64,000 bases of DNA from Takakia lepidozioides (lineage: Eukaryota; Streptophyta; Takakiopsida; Takakiales; Takakiaceae). Positions 45,383 to 56,544 of this stretch are shown in pieces. The translations under genes were made by a program, and so were the position numbers. Under the pieces are notes generated by a model. The model had not been told where the DNA came from. It searched no databases and saw nothing but the letters and a program-made list of their open reading frames with translations. Location: NCBI GenBank assembly GCA_030704615.1, contig CM060734.1, forward strand, positions 10,664,001-10,728,000, given 5' to 3'. The stretch's first letter is position 1; each line of letters starts with the position of its first letter.

Positions 45383-46201
45383 CTACCCCAGACATAGAAC
45401 TTGGTCTTGGGGCATGGAATAAGAGGTGGGAATATTACTCTACCCTGTCATTGAAATTACACACCAGCCCCAGATCTAAAACAGATCATGGGGCAAAAAA
45501 CATGGTGTCAATAAGTGACTTGATGTGCAAAATAGGGCAGCTGATTATAACCTGTTGTATAAGCTGCCAAATATCAGTCCGTAACCCTGCTTTGGTGATG
45601 TTCTTTATGTAAAGAAATGCTCTTATTTTGTTCTTAAGCATTCTATGATCATAAATGGCTTCTTTAAAACAAACAGACATTTCCAGCCATGAACAGTGAT
45701 CAATGGATCTTTATTTGGACATGGATACTTACTGCTCAGTCACTTTGGTATGTCCAATGATACAAAGAACCCAAAACTATACTAGTTTTTGGGCCAACAA
45801 TAAATTAGGATGGTTGGTTATGCCTTGGTATGTAAGCTGACCAAAAAATACAGACTGAATGACATGGCATGTCATGAATGGCACTTTTTAGCATGCTGAA
45901 CAATGGTTTCCTGCTATGAACAGTGGTAATTGAGTCTCTAATTTTTCCCACCCCCCCACCCAGAGACTTCATTGATTTTGAAGTCTGGGATTTGTCATAA
46001 CGCTGACTTGTGAATGAAGAATGGTTGATAATGCCTTGTTATGAGGCTGATTTGTCGTTAATTTTACAATGACCTTGTCAGGTCTTTGTCCATGTTTCGA
46101 CAAGACATAAGTATCTTCCCTCTCTGATTTAGACCAGTGTACTTGTGTGATGGCGGCAGGCTCTTCCATTTCCCACACTGGCAAATGACCTACTGCTGTG
46201 T
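45383..46201. other. No gene recognised
   Basis: AT-rich sequence between the inverted-repeat arm and a LINE fragment. No supported ORF or repeat is seen. Confidence 0.4.
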
Positions 46202-46770
46202 TTGCCTGCAATCTTCCTTGCTCCCTTCCTTTTCCTATTTGTGACAGATTCCTTGGGATATTTGTTAGAAAACAACTATGACACCCTGGGACTTCAGGTC
46301 TCTAACTATCATACACAACATCCGGCACAAATCAAAGACTCCATGTTTGTAGATGACACTCTTATAATACTGGAAGCAACCACAGCAAATCTCAACAGCA
46401 CATCATAAACTCTGGATTCATTTTGTTGAGCTTCGGGGTTCTCCAAACCTCCTCGCCTCTCAGACACTCATTATGGAACCCATCCTTTCGTTGGGTGACA
46501 CAAGGATTCAAACACAAATCGGCTGGTTCCTCTCTATGGTCGACCATCTGGCATGCATGGGGAAGGCTAAGATCTTTCCTCAAAAAATCAGAACCGCTAT
46601 CCTATGACGAAACCATGAGGCAACATTTATTTCTAAACATCAACAAACCATCTCAAGCTCAACGAACCCAGGCAAAAAGATGGTCTTCTTGGGACAGAAA
46701 TGGAGTCACTCAAGTCAAAGACATCTGGTTCAACCACTCATTTAAGGACCATACATCCATAGCATAAATC
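46202..46770 (+). mobile_element. Internally deleted LINE fragment
   Basis: Starts inside RT (APFLFLFVTDSLGYLLENN, FVDDTLIIL) and is closely related to the - strand LINE RT at 47.1-47.6 kb (APFLFIFVADSLGYMLENN, FVDDTLLIL). Shortly after the catalytic box it jumps to sequence belonging to the C-terminal end of ORF2. Several stops are present. It lies tail to tail with the - strand LINE, joined near 46775. Confidence 0.75.
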
Positions 46771-46774
46771 AAAG

Positions 46775-49446
46775 TTGGCAAGAATATAGAATCATGCGTT
46801 TTCCATGTTACCTCTTATCTTGTCAACAAGCTCTTGTAAAGAAGTAGAGACCAAGGAAGGATCTCCGTGCGATGTAGTTTTATCTTTGGTTAAAAAGCTA
46901 CAGTCTCTGCTTCCCAAGTCTTACGATTGGAGTTGGATTCTTTGGCTCCCCAAACGAAGTTCCTAAGAAGAGCTCTGACCTGTTTGATTTGGGAAGGATT
47001 AGGTCGCCATGAGGATGAGAAAAACCAGAGCCCAACCGAGTGAATCTGGTGTACTGCCAATGCTCTGCCAATTATGGAGAGGTGCTTGGATCAGCCCAGG
47101 TAGGTTGTTGATTGGCCAGGCTCCAACCATGAGAGGCCCAAATTAGATCCCCACGAAGGGTGGATGCCTATGGAAGATCTGGCCAAATCCCCTGCTAGTA
47201 TTGCACTCGTTTTAGCCCAGTTTACTTTAAACCCCGAGGCCTGACAGAAGGAGTTACGAGTCTCCGAAGTACTGTTGAGGTTTTCAGAGGTGGCCTGTAG
47301 AATCAGTAGAGTATCATCAACAAACATTGAGTCCTTGATTTGTGCAGGCTGGTGGGTATGATAGTTTGAGACCTGTAGTCCCAAGATGTCACGGTTGTTT
47401 TCTAACATATATCCCAGGGAGTCCGCTACAAATATGAAAAGGAAAGGAGCCAGGGGGCAGCCTTGCCTGCCCGATTTGTGTAGAGGGAATGGTTTGGAAA
47501 GCTGCCCGTTGACTATAACCCTGCTAGACGAGTTGTGTAGAAGAATGCGCACCCATTGGCAGAATGAGTCCGGAAGGCCCACCTTGGTAAGGGTTCTTAG
47601 CAAGAATGACCACTCTACCCTATCGAAGGCCTTTTCAAAATTGAGAAGCAACAGTGCAATGGCCTATTCAGTTTTCTGAGCGTAGTGTGGAGCTTCTTGG
47701 GCCAGGAGGAGGTTATCCATAATGTAGCGGCCCTTAATGAAACCAGTCTGGTTGGGTCTGATTAGCCTAGGCAGCAGGGGTTGGAGTCGGAGCGCTATTG
47801 CTTTAGCAATGATCTTGTATGCCACGTTGAGCAAGGTAATGGGGCGGTAGTTAGATATGTTGGTACGGTCTCCTTTTTTGAAAAGAAGAGTGACCACCCC
47901 TTGAGTCATGAAGCTGACCCACCTGGAAGATGTGGTTTTCCATGGAGAGGAAGTCCTTAGAAATATCCTTCCAAAGGCTTTTGTAAAACTCAACTGGCAG
48001 CCCATCTAATCCTGGTGATTTTCCGTTGTGAAGCTTTGAGAGGGCTAGTTCTGTGAAGGGTCCTTCCAAAGAGGCAGCCAGGTCCTGGGAGAGAATGGTG
48101 GGGGTGGACAATAGGCAGTTCAATTGATGGTGGGAGAGAGTTGTATCTCCCTCAGTGACACTGCTGAAGAGGGATTGAAAGTGTGTACCTACTAGTGTTG
48201 CCATTTGTTTGGGAAAGGAGGCGCGGATACACCTGAGGTTTGGTCAATAAGTTCAGTGATGTTTTGGGAGGTTCTACGAAGCTTAGTTTTGTCAAATAAG
48301 TACTTTCTCATTTTTTCTCCCTTTGTTGACCAGTTGATACCTGCTTGAAGTTTTAGTTTCTGGTCTTGAGCTGACTGTAAGGACTCAAGGTTCTGTTTGG
48401 CTTGAAGATAGGTCATATATGTATGGTCATCACATCTAGGGGATTTTGACTTTAATTTGGCATACAACGAGACATTTTGTTAGGGCTTTGATTTTCCGGG
48501 AGCGGGCTAGGGCTAGGTTTTTGCTCATAATTTGAGTTGTGTTGCAGGTGGCTTTAAGCGTGGCTTCAAATCTGGAGGATGGGTCTAGAGCATGCGAGCC
48601 TGCTTGATTCCATGCCTGTAGAAGGCCTTGTTTGAAGGAGCTAAATATTAGCAGAGAGGAGTTTAGCTTATATTTGCCTCTCTCTAGATTGTGTAATGGG
48701 GATGTTGAGGGTTGCAAAAACCAGGGCATGGTCAAAGCCTTGTTGAATTGGAGTTTGAGGGTTTCTAGAGATCCATTGAACCAGGTTGAGAGACGTGTAG
48801 AATCTATCTAATCTAGCCATTTGAAGGTGAGGGAGGGGTCTGTTGTTAGTCCAGGTGAAAGATGGAAGGCTGGGGTTGGGAACAGAGGAGGTCATGATAG
48901 CTTCTGTGAGGTTATGGTTTTGATGAAGGGTATTCCAAGAATCTATTTCTACTGAGGATGGGTTTGTTGAGGATGGACCTCTGCGGTCTTGAAGAGCCTC
49001 CACCATATTGAAGTCACCCATCAAAATCCAACTATCCGGTTTGTTGTGTCTTTCATTTTGCAATCTATGGCTGTCCAGAATTCTGCCTTGTCTACAGTAG
49101 AGTTAAGAGCGTAGATGTTTACTATTCCTAGAGAGCCTGCATTGTTGGGCAGATTGATGGCACAAAATTGGGCTCTCCCAGGGATCCATGAGGCCTCTGA
49201 GACCATGAGAGCGTGGATAGAAGGAGAGAGGAGCAGGGCAGTGCCTCCCCTTGAGCCTGGTGCGAGGCCCAGTCCACGAATATTCCAGGAGTTAAGCCTA
49301 ATTAGCATGATGGGGGAGAGAAAGGGCTAGAGGGTTACTCACATTTGATGGCCCGGGAGGATCATAACAAAATTTGACCCTTTTATCTGAGGGAAGTAAA
49401 GTGTTGACCAAGTGGAATCCATTGGGGGGTTTTGAGAGAAGTTTTC
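46775..49446 (-). mobile_element. L1-type LINE ORF2 (endonuclease-RT), decayed, 3' half
   Basis: ORF2 starts at the ATG at 49308 (LNSWNIRGLG, start of an APE-type endonuclease). A small deletion runs into GSRGGTALLL; further endonuclease parts follow (SWILMGDFNMVE, MARLDRFY). RT begins near 48200 (NGKSPGLDGLPVEFYKSLW, ISNYRPITLLNVAYKIIAKA, FEKAFDRVEW, GRQGCPLAPFLF) with the catalytic FVDD box near 47320. At least four frameshifts break it. Its upstream part continues across the CACTA insertion at 54192-56541. The 3' end is lost near 46775. Confidence 0.85.
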
Positions 49447-49855
49447 TAACACTACAACAGATTGCGGCTTTTACAACTCTGTGTTATGACTGCAAATGCA
49501 GTTATGAAAGCCATTTACGACTTCATGACTCTGCAGTCGTAAAACCCTAGTCAATTGTGGCATGGCAGATATGACTCGCCAGCCTGGTTGTGACGTGGCG
49601 CCTGAGCAGCTGTGGGGGTAGTCATACACGCTGGCTTTACTGAATGACTGAACGGGTCCATGTCAGCCGCTGTGTAAGAGAGACACGTGCTCTCTACAGA
49701 ACACGCCACATGTCAGACTGCGACGCCATCCCGACTGCAGAGGAGGGAATCAGACGTCAGCACGTATCGCATCGTGATTTTGACACGTGGTTCCTCATGT
49801 CAATTGACACGCGTCGCTGTGGGGGGGGGGGGGAATTTATTGTTATTATAATTAC

Positions 49856-49891
<36 letters not shown>

Positions 49892-50018
49892 TGACCAACA
49901 TGGGACAATGGCACATTATTAAATAACGAATTTTTGAAATTATATTCTTAGATAAAATATTTATTCGCTCAGATACCAAAACACACCCTTATGGGGAAGG
50001 AGAGTTTGCCTTAGTGCC

Positions 50019-52300
50019 TATGCTGAATTGCGTCTGCTACTCTCTGTAATCTAATCGGCATTCACCTTTTTGCCTCTGTTGTCCCACCATTGACTGGGGT
50101 CAGAAAAGTTCATTCCACAGCTTCTCCTCATCTCTATTACCTGTTTATGGATACTTTCCTATTGTCACTTTGGCAGTATCATGTCAAAGTCACTCCAAAC
50201 TATCTACCATCTACCCATGACCATCTATCCATGCAAGTTTCTTGTAGCTATCCTTCCACAGGGAATCATCGGTAATCTGGAGCTTGAAATCCGGCTCTCT
50301 TGGATGATCTGGACCCACACTCTATCCCTGCTCCTTCAGCTATCCATGCCTCTGCACAGATCATGCATATATCCTTGCATTGCTATTAGCAGCTGATAAT
50401 GACAGCCTACACTTGTTCCAGCAAATACCCAACTCAACTTATCACACTAGTTCCTATTCTCAATTGCATCTGCTACTCTATGTAATCCAACAGGCATTTA
50501 CCTTTTTGCCTCGGTTGTCCCACCATTGATTGGGGTCAGAAAAGTATTCATTCCACAGCTTCCCCCCATCTCCATTAACTATTTTTTGATACTTTCCTGT
50601 TGTCACATTGGCAATATCATGTCAAAGTCACTCCAAACTAGATTCACTCAACCAGCTAACTTGCAGACATTGAAATTTAGGGCCGGTTCTGATAAGAGGG
50701 AAAAACAGGGTGAAATGTGTTGAAGAAGGTGCATTTATTAGCAGTGCCTCATTTTATCAATTGTGCCGCTACTCCTGCGGCTTCCAGTTCACCATCTACC
50801 CATGCAGGTTTCTTATAGCTATTGATCCACAGGTAATCATAGGTAATCATGTGCTTGAAATCTGGCCCTCTTGGATGAATCTGGACCCATACTCTATCCT
50901 TGCTCTTTCAGCTATCACTGCTTCTACACAAATCATGCATATTTCTTTGCCTTGCAGCTGATAATGACAGCCTAGATTTGTTCTAAGAAACACCCAACTC
51001 AGCTTATCACGTGCTAGTTCCTATGCTGAATTACGTCTGCTCTTTATAATCTAACAGACATTAACCTTTTTCCCTCGGTTGTCCCACCATTGACTGGGGT
51101 TGGAAAAGTATTCATTCCACAACTTCTCCTCGTCTCTGTGACCTGTTTCTGGATACTTTCCTGTTGTCACATTGGCAGTATCATGTCAAAGTTCAGATTG
51201 ACATCTAGTACAATTCCAGCTTGGACGATGTTACCACAAACCTCTTTGCTATTTTGCAGGGCTGCCAGGCTTGCACACATGTTGCAAACATAACAAACGC
51301 GATGTGGTTGCGCTGCATTATCCCTTCCCACACCACTTGCTCATAGACCTCCCCAAAGGGCCTCCATCCCGCGCCGCTGTTGTGCATATCCTGGGATCAT
51401 CATCCTTCATGCACCCCAATTTGGCATACAAGTCCACAAGGGCATAGTTCAGAACAACATTTGTTTAATTCCAGCTTGGACGATGTCATCACAAACCCCA
51501 TCTTCACTCATTGCGTACTCTAGTTAAGTGCAATTATGGGCTAGGCTGGTACCACATCTCATTCAGCCATATTATCAAAACAGCCATGTATCCTTGTAGC
51601 TGCACCCTGCAACCTTGACATACATGTCCACTACGGCAACGTTCAGAATCACATCAGATACAATACCAGCTTTGACAATATCACCGTGGACCTCTGAACC
51701 CTTTTCCAGGGCTGCCAGGCATGCATTTGACATACATATCCACCAAGGCAGTGTTTAGAGTGACATCTAGTGGTACAATTCCAGATTTGATGATGGACCT
51801 TTGCGTCCTTTCCAGGGCTACCAGGCTCGCATTTGACATACATGTACACCAGGGGAATGTTCAGAATGACATCAGGTACAATTCCAGCTTTGATGATGTC
51901 ACCATGAACCTCTTGGCCCCTTCCCAGGGCTGCTAGGCTCGCATATGCATATTAACAAACACAAATGAACATGACCTGGTTTGGCTTCATCCTTTCCCAC
52001 ATCATTTGTTCTTAGGTTTCCAAAGCCTTACTCCCACACCTATGCTACACACACCTTACAATCACGGCAGTCCACAACACCACATCTCATTTAGCCATGT
52101 TGTTGAACTCTCCCTTTGCATCAGGCTTGCTGCACCCACATTTGGCATACATATCTACTAGGGCAGTGGTCAGAATGACAACTAGTACAATTTCAGCTTT
52201 GACAATGGCACATGGCCAAGAGATATCCCAATATCCTGCCACCAATGGGTTCAATGCATACTCTTATCACATTGGCAGTATCATGTTAAAGTCACTCCAA
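50019..52300. repeat. Diverged internal repeats of the CACTA element
   Basis: A ~190-bp block running from a CTATGCTGAATT/CATCTGCTACTC-like start to GTATCATGTCAAAGTCACTCC occurs at 50019-50210, 50452-50645 and 51020-51200; its end alone recurs at 52262-52300. Blocks between them (CCATCTACCCATGCA, GCTTGAAATC) also repeat at 50212, 50790 and 52460. The element grew partly by internal duplication. Confidence 0.75.
51190..52215 (-). pseudogene. Captured pentatricopeptide-repeat (PPR) gene fragments
   Basis: The - strand encodes repeated PPR-like pieces. Near 52130-52210: IVLVVILTTALVDMYAKCG. Near 51830-51940: SLAALGRGQEVHGDIIKAG with VYMYVKCE. Near 51595-51715: ALEKGSEVHGDIVKAG with VDMYVK. Near 51410-51500: LVDLYAKLG. 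Near 51200-51300: ASLAALQNSKEVCGNIVQAG. These match the L/S-type motifs of plant organelle RNA-processing PPR proteins (ACASLAAL...GKxxHxxIxKxG, ALVDMYAKCG). Stops and frameshifts separate the pieces and the order is repetitive, so the capture was followed by duplication and decay. Confidence 0.7.
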
Positions 52301-52679
52301 CTAGATTCACTCAACCAGTTAACTTGCAGAATTCAACATGAAAATTTAGGGCCAATTCTGATAAGAGGGGAAAATAAGGTGAAATGTGTTTCAGAAGGTG
52401 CCTTCATTAGCAGTGCTTGATTTTATCAATTGTGCCGCTGCTGCTGTGGCTTCCAATTGACCATCTACCCATGCAGATTTCTTGTATCTATCATTCCACA
52501 GGGAATTATAGATAATCTGGAGCTTGAAATCTGGCCCTCTTCCACACTCTATCCCTGCTCCTTCAACTATCTATGCCTCTGCACAAAATCATGCATACAT
52601 CAATCATTCCAGCAAACACCCCCAACCCTACTTATCAATGAGCAACGAGCTAACTTACATAATTCAATATGCATCTCAG

Positions 52680-53260
52680 GGCCGAGTCTGATGAGAGGGC
52701 AAAACAGGCTGAAATAGGTCGAAGAAGAATCCATAGAGGATTTGACCGACCATCAACCCAAAAGGACCTCTTGTGTGTGCTGCTTGTGTCTTGTAGTCAG
52801 GTAATGTCGGATTGGTCTGTGAGAACCAGCACGGTGCAGATGAGCAGGCAAAGATTGAAACACAGCCTGCTAAGACCAAGCTGACTCTCCCAAGAACCTT
52901 GAAACATCAGGAAGAATACCAAATCATGGTACTCACAGGAGCCAACAACCCACATTTGCAGGATGGACAAACTTCTTCACATCGTACATTAAGGAAAAGC
53001 CACACCTTGCCATTGCGGTTGTCGCACCATCCTGAAGGATCTTTAAAAATCTCATGCCAGCTCTGCTTCGTGCTGCAAATGAAGGGCCGAGTCTGATGAG
53101 AGGGCAAAACAGGCTGAAATAGGTCGAAGAAGAAGGTGCCCTCACCACATTGTCCTCAACCTTGTGTCATGACCCATGGAGGATTTGACTGACCATGAAC
53201 CCCAAGAGGACCTCTTCAGCGTGCTGCTTGTTTCTGTAATCAGATAATGTTGGATTAAAA
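52680..53260. repeat. ~110-bp direct repeat inside the CACTA element
   Basis: Sequence beginning GGGCCGAGTCTGATGAGAGG occurs at 52680 and again at 53087. Both continue through a GGCTGAAATAGGTCGAAGAAG stretch and, after a gap in the second copy, a GAGGATTTGAC...CCTCTT block. The copies are ~400 bp apart. Confidence 0.8.
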
Positions 53261-54191
53261 AAAACTCAAGGTGCAAAAGATTTGAAAAAAACACATCGGC
53301 TGGAGGTACACAATGCGTCGCCCCAGTGGTTCAGGGTCAAATCCGCTGCCCTGCCCCGTGTGTGGGATTGTTCGTGACGATATGTTTGGGCGTTGATCGT
53401 CCTGTAGGTCTCAGGGCCCAAATGAAAGGGGGTTAATTTTCCCCCCTCCTAAAGCGCCTGAGGCTTCCTTTAAAAATGTTAAAAAATAAAATAAAAAATT
53501 GCTTATAGGGTTTGCAAGAAGGTTAAAAAACTTAAAAAGTTGCCCATCACGGTAGCCGTGAATAGAATTAGAGTGAGCGGGAAGGAGGGAGATAGAGAGA
53601 GAGGGCTGGGACTTAGCGAGAGCGGGAGGGAAGGCAAACATGCATGGGAGGCCGCAGTTGGAGCAACCTTCGCATCTGAAGCAAGCAACCCTAGAAATGC
53701 TAAGGTATGTGTGCGAGGAGGTTTTGGCTGGGAGCTCGCCGTTCTTGGGAGAGTCAGCTTGGTCTAATCATTCTAGTGGTTAGAGTCTCCGACATTTTTT
53801 CAAAATTTAAATACTGATATATTATATATATAACCAGGAAAGCATGTGCCGACAAGTGCAATCATGTAGTGATTCATCCATGTGATGATATGACAGAATG
53901 CATTAGAGTGAGAGTCATGAAGTCATATGTCCGTCTAGCAATTTACGCACGTCATTCTAGTGTAGGTATGACCGTGACTGGTAGTCATATCTGCCATGCC
54001 AATATTCGTGGTCAAACATGTTTGATCTGTGTTGCGCAGAGTCCGGAGTCATGCAATCGTATATAAGCCTTCCCCGGACCTGCGTTATGACTTCAAAAGG
54101 CATCTACGACTTCAAATGGCATTTCTGCCACAAATCTGTCATGACTGCGCAGCCATGGGAGTCATAAAAGCCGCAATATGTTGTAGTGTAA

Positions 54192-56541
54192 TGAACATCA
54201 TATCGACAGTAGGGGTTTGGCTCAATTGGTTGGAAGTGCTCGTAAATTGGCCCTGGTGCGGCTGGATGGCTGAGATAGAAAGGAGACGGGTGGCTGTCTG
54301 GAAGAAATGTGCAGGCAAGTCAAGTTGAAATGCGGGGAGGGAGGTATTAGCTTTTTCGTTATGCATGTAAGGCAAAGGTAGCGAGACTGGTAGATGGATT
54401 GATGGGATTCTCCTGCAAGCTGTCTTGGCACCCTTGTGTTTATAACATAACAACCAACATCTTTTTGAGTAGTGCCTGTCCAAGTAATAAATGAAACAGG
54501 GGGCAGGGTGAAGAAGAACCTGGCCCTCTGAATTGCTTTGTTCCTTGGTGGATATGTCTGGTGCTGGTACAGGTGGCTCCTGGGTTGATCCTCCCAACGA
54601 GAGATTAGCCGGAGAGATGGGGCTGACTTATCACCACCTGGTTGGTGTTGGCTGGTGCTGGTACCTCCGATCCTGCCGAGACTTTCCCCGGCAGTACACG
54701 GCCCCAAGCCCCAAAGTGCTCCCTGGCATCTCCAACAAGCAACACTGGTATGAAGAGGATGAAGATGGGTTGATTCGAGCTCCATACAGGTAGTCCCTCG
54801 TTCTTTGCAGGTCACCTCTGTGGTTTTCTTCGTCGATTTTTGCCGCCACTATGGCCTCAAGAATAGAGAATGCGTTTGCAAGCGTGTCCCTGTAATCTGG
54901 GCTTTATCTTGCTGACCCCTCTTGGCTCTACAAGAATACTTTTCTTGACCCAAATTGCTCCAGTGGGTGGTGGGACCAGGTAAATGTCGGCTTCCTCCAT
55001 TAATGCCAGGATATGCACTGCTGGGTTGCAGCTGAGTCCAGGGAAGTTTTCCAAAAAGGAGTCCCAAAAGACTTTTGTGGTACCCGCCAAATGGTAGTGT
55101 AGGAGGAAAGACATCAGGAAATCTTGGATTTTTTTTTCTGAGCATGCACTCCGGGCAGGTACTGGGTGGACAGTCTGCAATGAAATGCTGAACATCTTGC
55201 ACTGTGATCCATAATGAGGCAAAATCCTCCCATGCAGATTCTGTAACTATCTAAAGGGACTGTGGGGGTCCTTTCCTCAAAACTAACGGAGTGATGCATG
55301 AGGCCTTGGGGATGTCTTCAGTGTTGATCTCAGAGGAGCAGCGGAGAGGAAGGTCTGGAAAAGACTTGATACCTCTAAAGATCTTTGCTATCGCAGAGTG
55401 GCTGGCGATCCCAGTCAGAATTGTGGAACTTGACGGTGGCACATTGGGAAGGATACCGGAGTCCGCTAGAGGTGGAGTTTGGGAAGGCAATGCCCCCCCC
55501 ACTGGAATCCATTTTCCTTTGGAGTTCCACGAAGCCTTTTTTGGTGAAGCTTCCACCCTCATAGGTTCAGAATCATGTCTTAGCTTTTTGTTGACTTTGA
55601 GGGAGGGGATATGACACCTTTCGCTGATCCCTCCCCAGAAACCAGGCAGGCAGTCTCGATGGTGTGGTGCCTTCCTGCTGGGTATTCGATGGGGGGGTTG
55701 ACTGATGGATTTTGACACCGGATCTTTTTTTTTTTCCTTCTTTGCACTCTGCTTTGATGTGGCCCAACTTGCCACAGTTGAAGCATGCTCGAGATGATGT
55801 ATCTTCAATGAGCCTGATAGTGTAGTAATTGCCCGCCTCGTCAATGGGTAACCTCACATAAGGCGGGAGAGTAGCCTCATTCAACATCATCAATACAAAT
55901 TTTGCCTTCCAGAGTCGTTTACTCTTGAGGCAATGGTAGTGGATCTCCAAGCAGGATCATTCCCGATGTTATCCATGCTCATGAAGGGGTGATATGCAAC
56001 CTAGATAGAACCCAAAATATGGTTGGCTATATCCGGGAGGTTGAAAAGATACTAGTCTGGGATGAATGGGACAGACACGATTCTGGGTCCCTACAACTTG
56101 CCATACGGTTGCCCATGATTGATGACCAGGGAAAGATGTTAACATTGAACCCATGTAGATGAGGATTGAAATTGAGGGCTTGAACAGCAGCTGCTTGGGA
56201 TTCAAATGCAATTGAAAAGAAGCCCCTACCCTTTGAGTGACATAAGTGCTGTTTTAGTACCCCTGCTCCCCCCAAGTGGCGGATCGCCCAATCACGAACG
56301 AATGCCCTGCTGACATTTCTCCATGGAAAGTGAACCAGGATTCCCCTTTCTTCCAATGATTCCACTCTTTTGTGCATGTTGGGTACATCCATGGCGACAA
56401 GATCCCATTCCCCATCCATGGCCTCCTGCTCTTCCACGTTTTCTTTGATAAGAATGCGTGATCGTCCTGGGGTGTGTTGTCCACGGCTGGAGCAAGATCC
56501 GCCTGGCCATTTTGTACCATCTGCCGTGAGGTTTGTATCAC
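54192..56541 (-). mobile_element. L1-type LINE ORF1 (CCHC nucleic-acid-binding protein), decayed
   Basis: On the - strand from ~56541: an N-terminal region resembling plant LINE ORF1/DUF4283 (RGILVHFPWRNVSRAFV, RGFFSIAFESQAAAVQAL). After a frame change come YVRLPIDEAGNYYTIRL and a zinc knuckle CFNCGKLGHIKAEC (~55740-55800). Frames to 54857 and to 54139 continue the protein. Removing the CACTA element and one TAA copy joins this frame to 49446, where it stays open until a TAG overlapping the ORF2 start codon at ~49308. The two LINE halves are therefore one element. Confidence 0.8.
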
Positions 56542-56544
56542 GGG

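Larger units (their letters stand above)
49450..54188. mobile_element. CACTA (En/Spm) non-autonomous element, 4,739 bp, TSD TAA
   Basis: The left end reads CACTACAACA, one mismatch, then ATTGCGGCTTTTA. The right end is the inverted counterpart with two or three mismatches in 30 bp. TAA flanks both sides (49447-49449 and 54189-54191), the 3-bp duplication typical of CACTA. Subterminal words (TTATGACT, TACGACTTCA) recur near both ends, as transposase-binding repeats do in this superfamily. No transposase is present. Internally there are PPR gene fragments, ~200-bp repeats and a TAA microsatellite (49857-49891). Confidence 0.9.
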
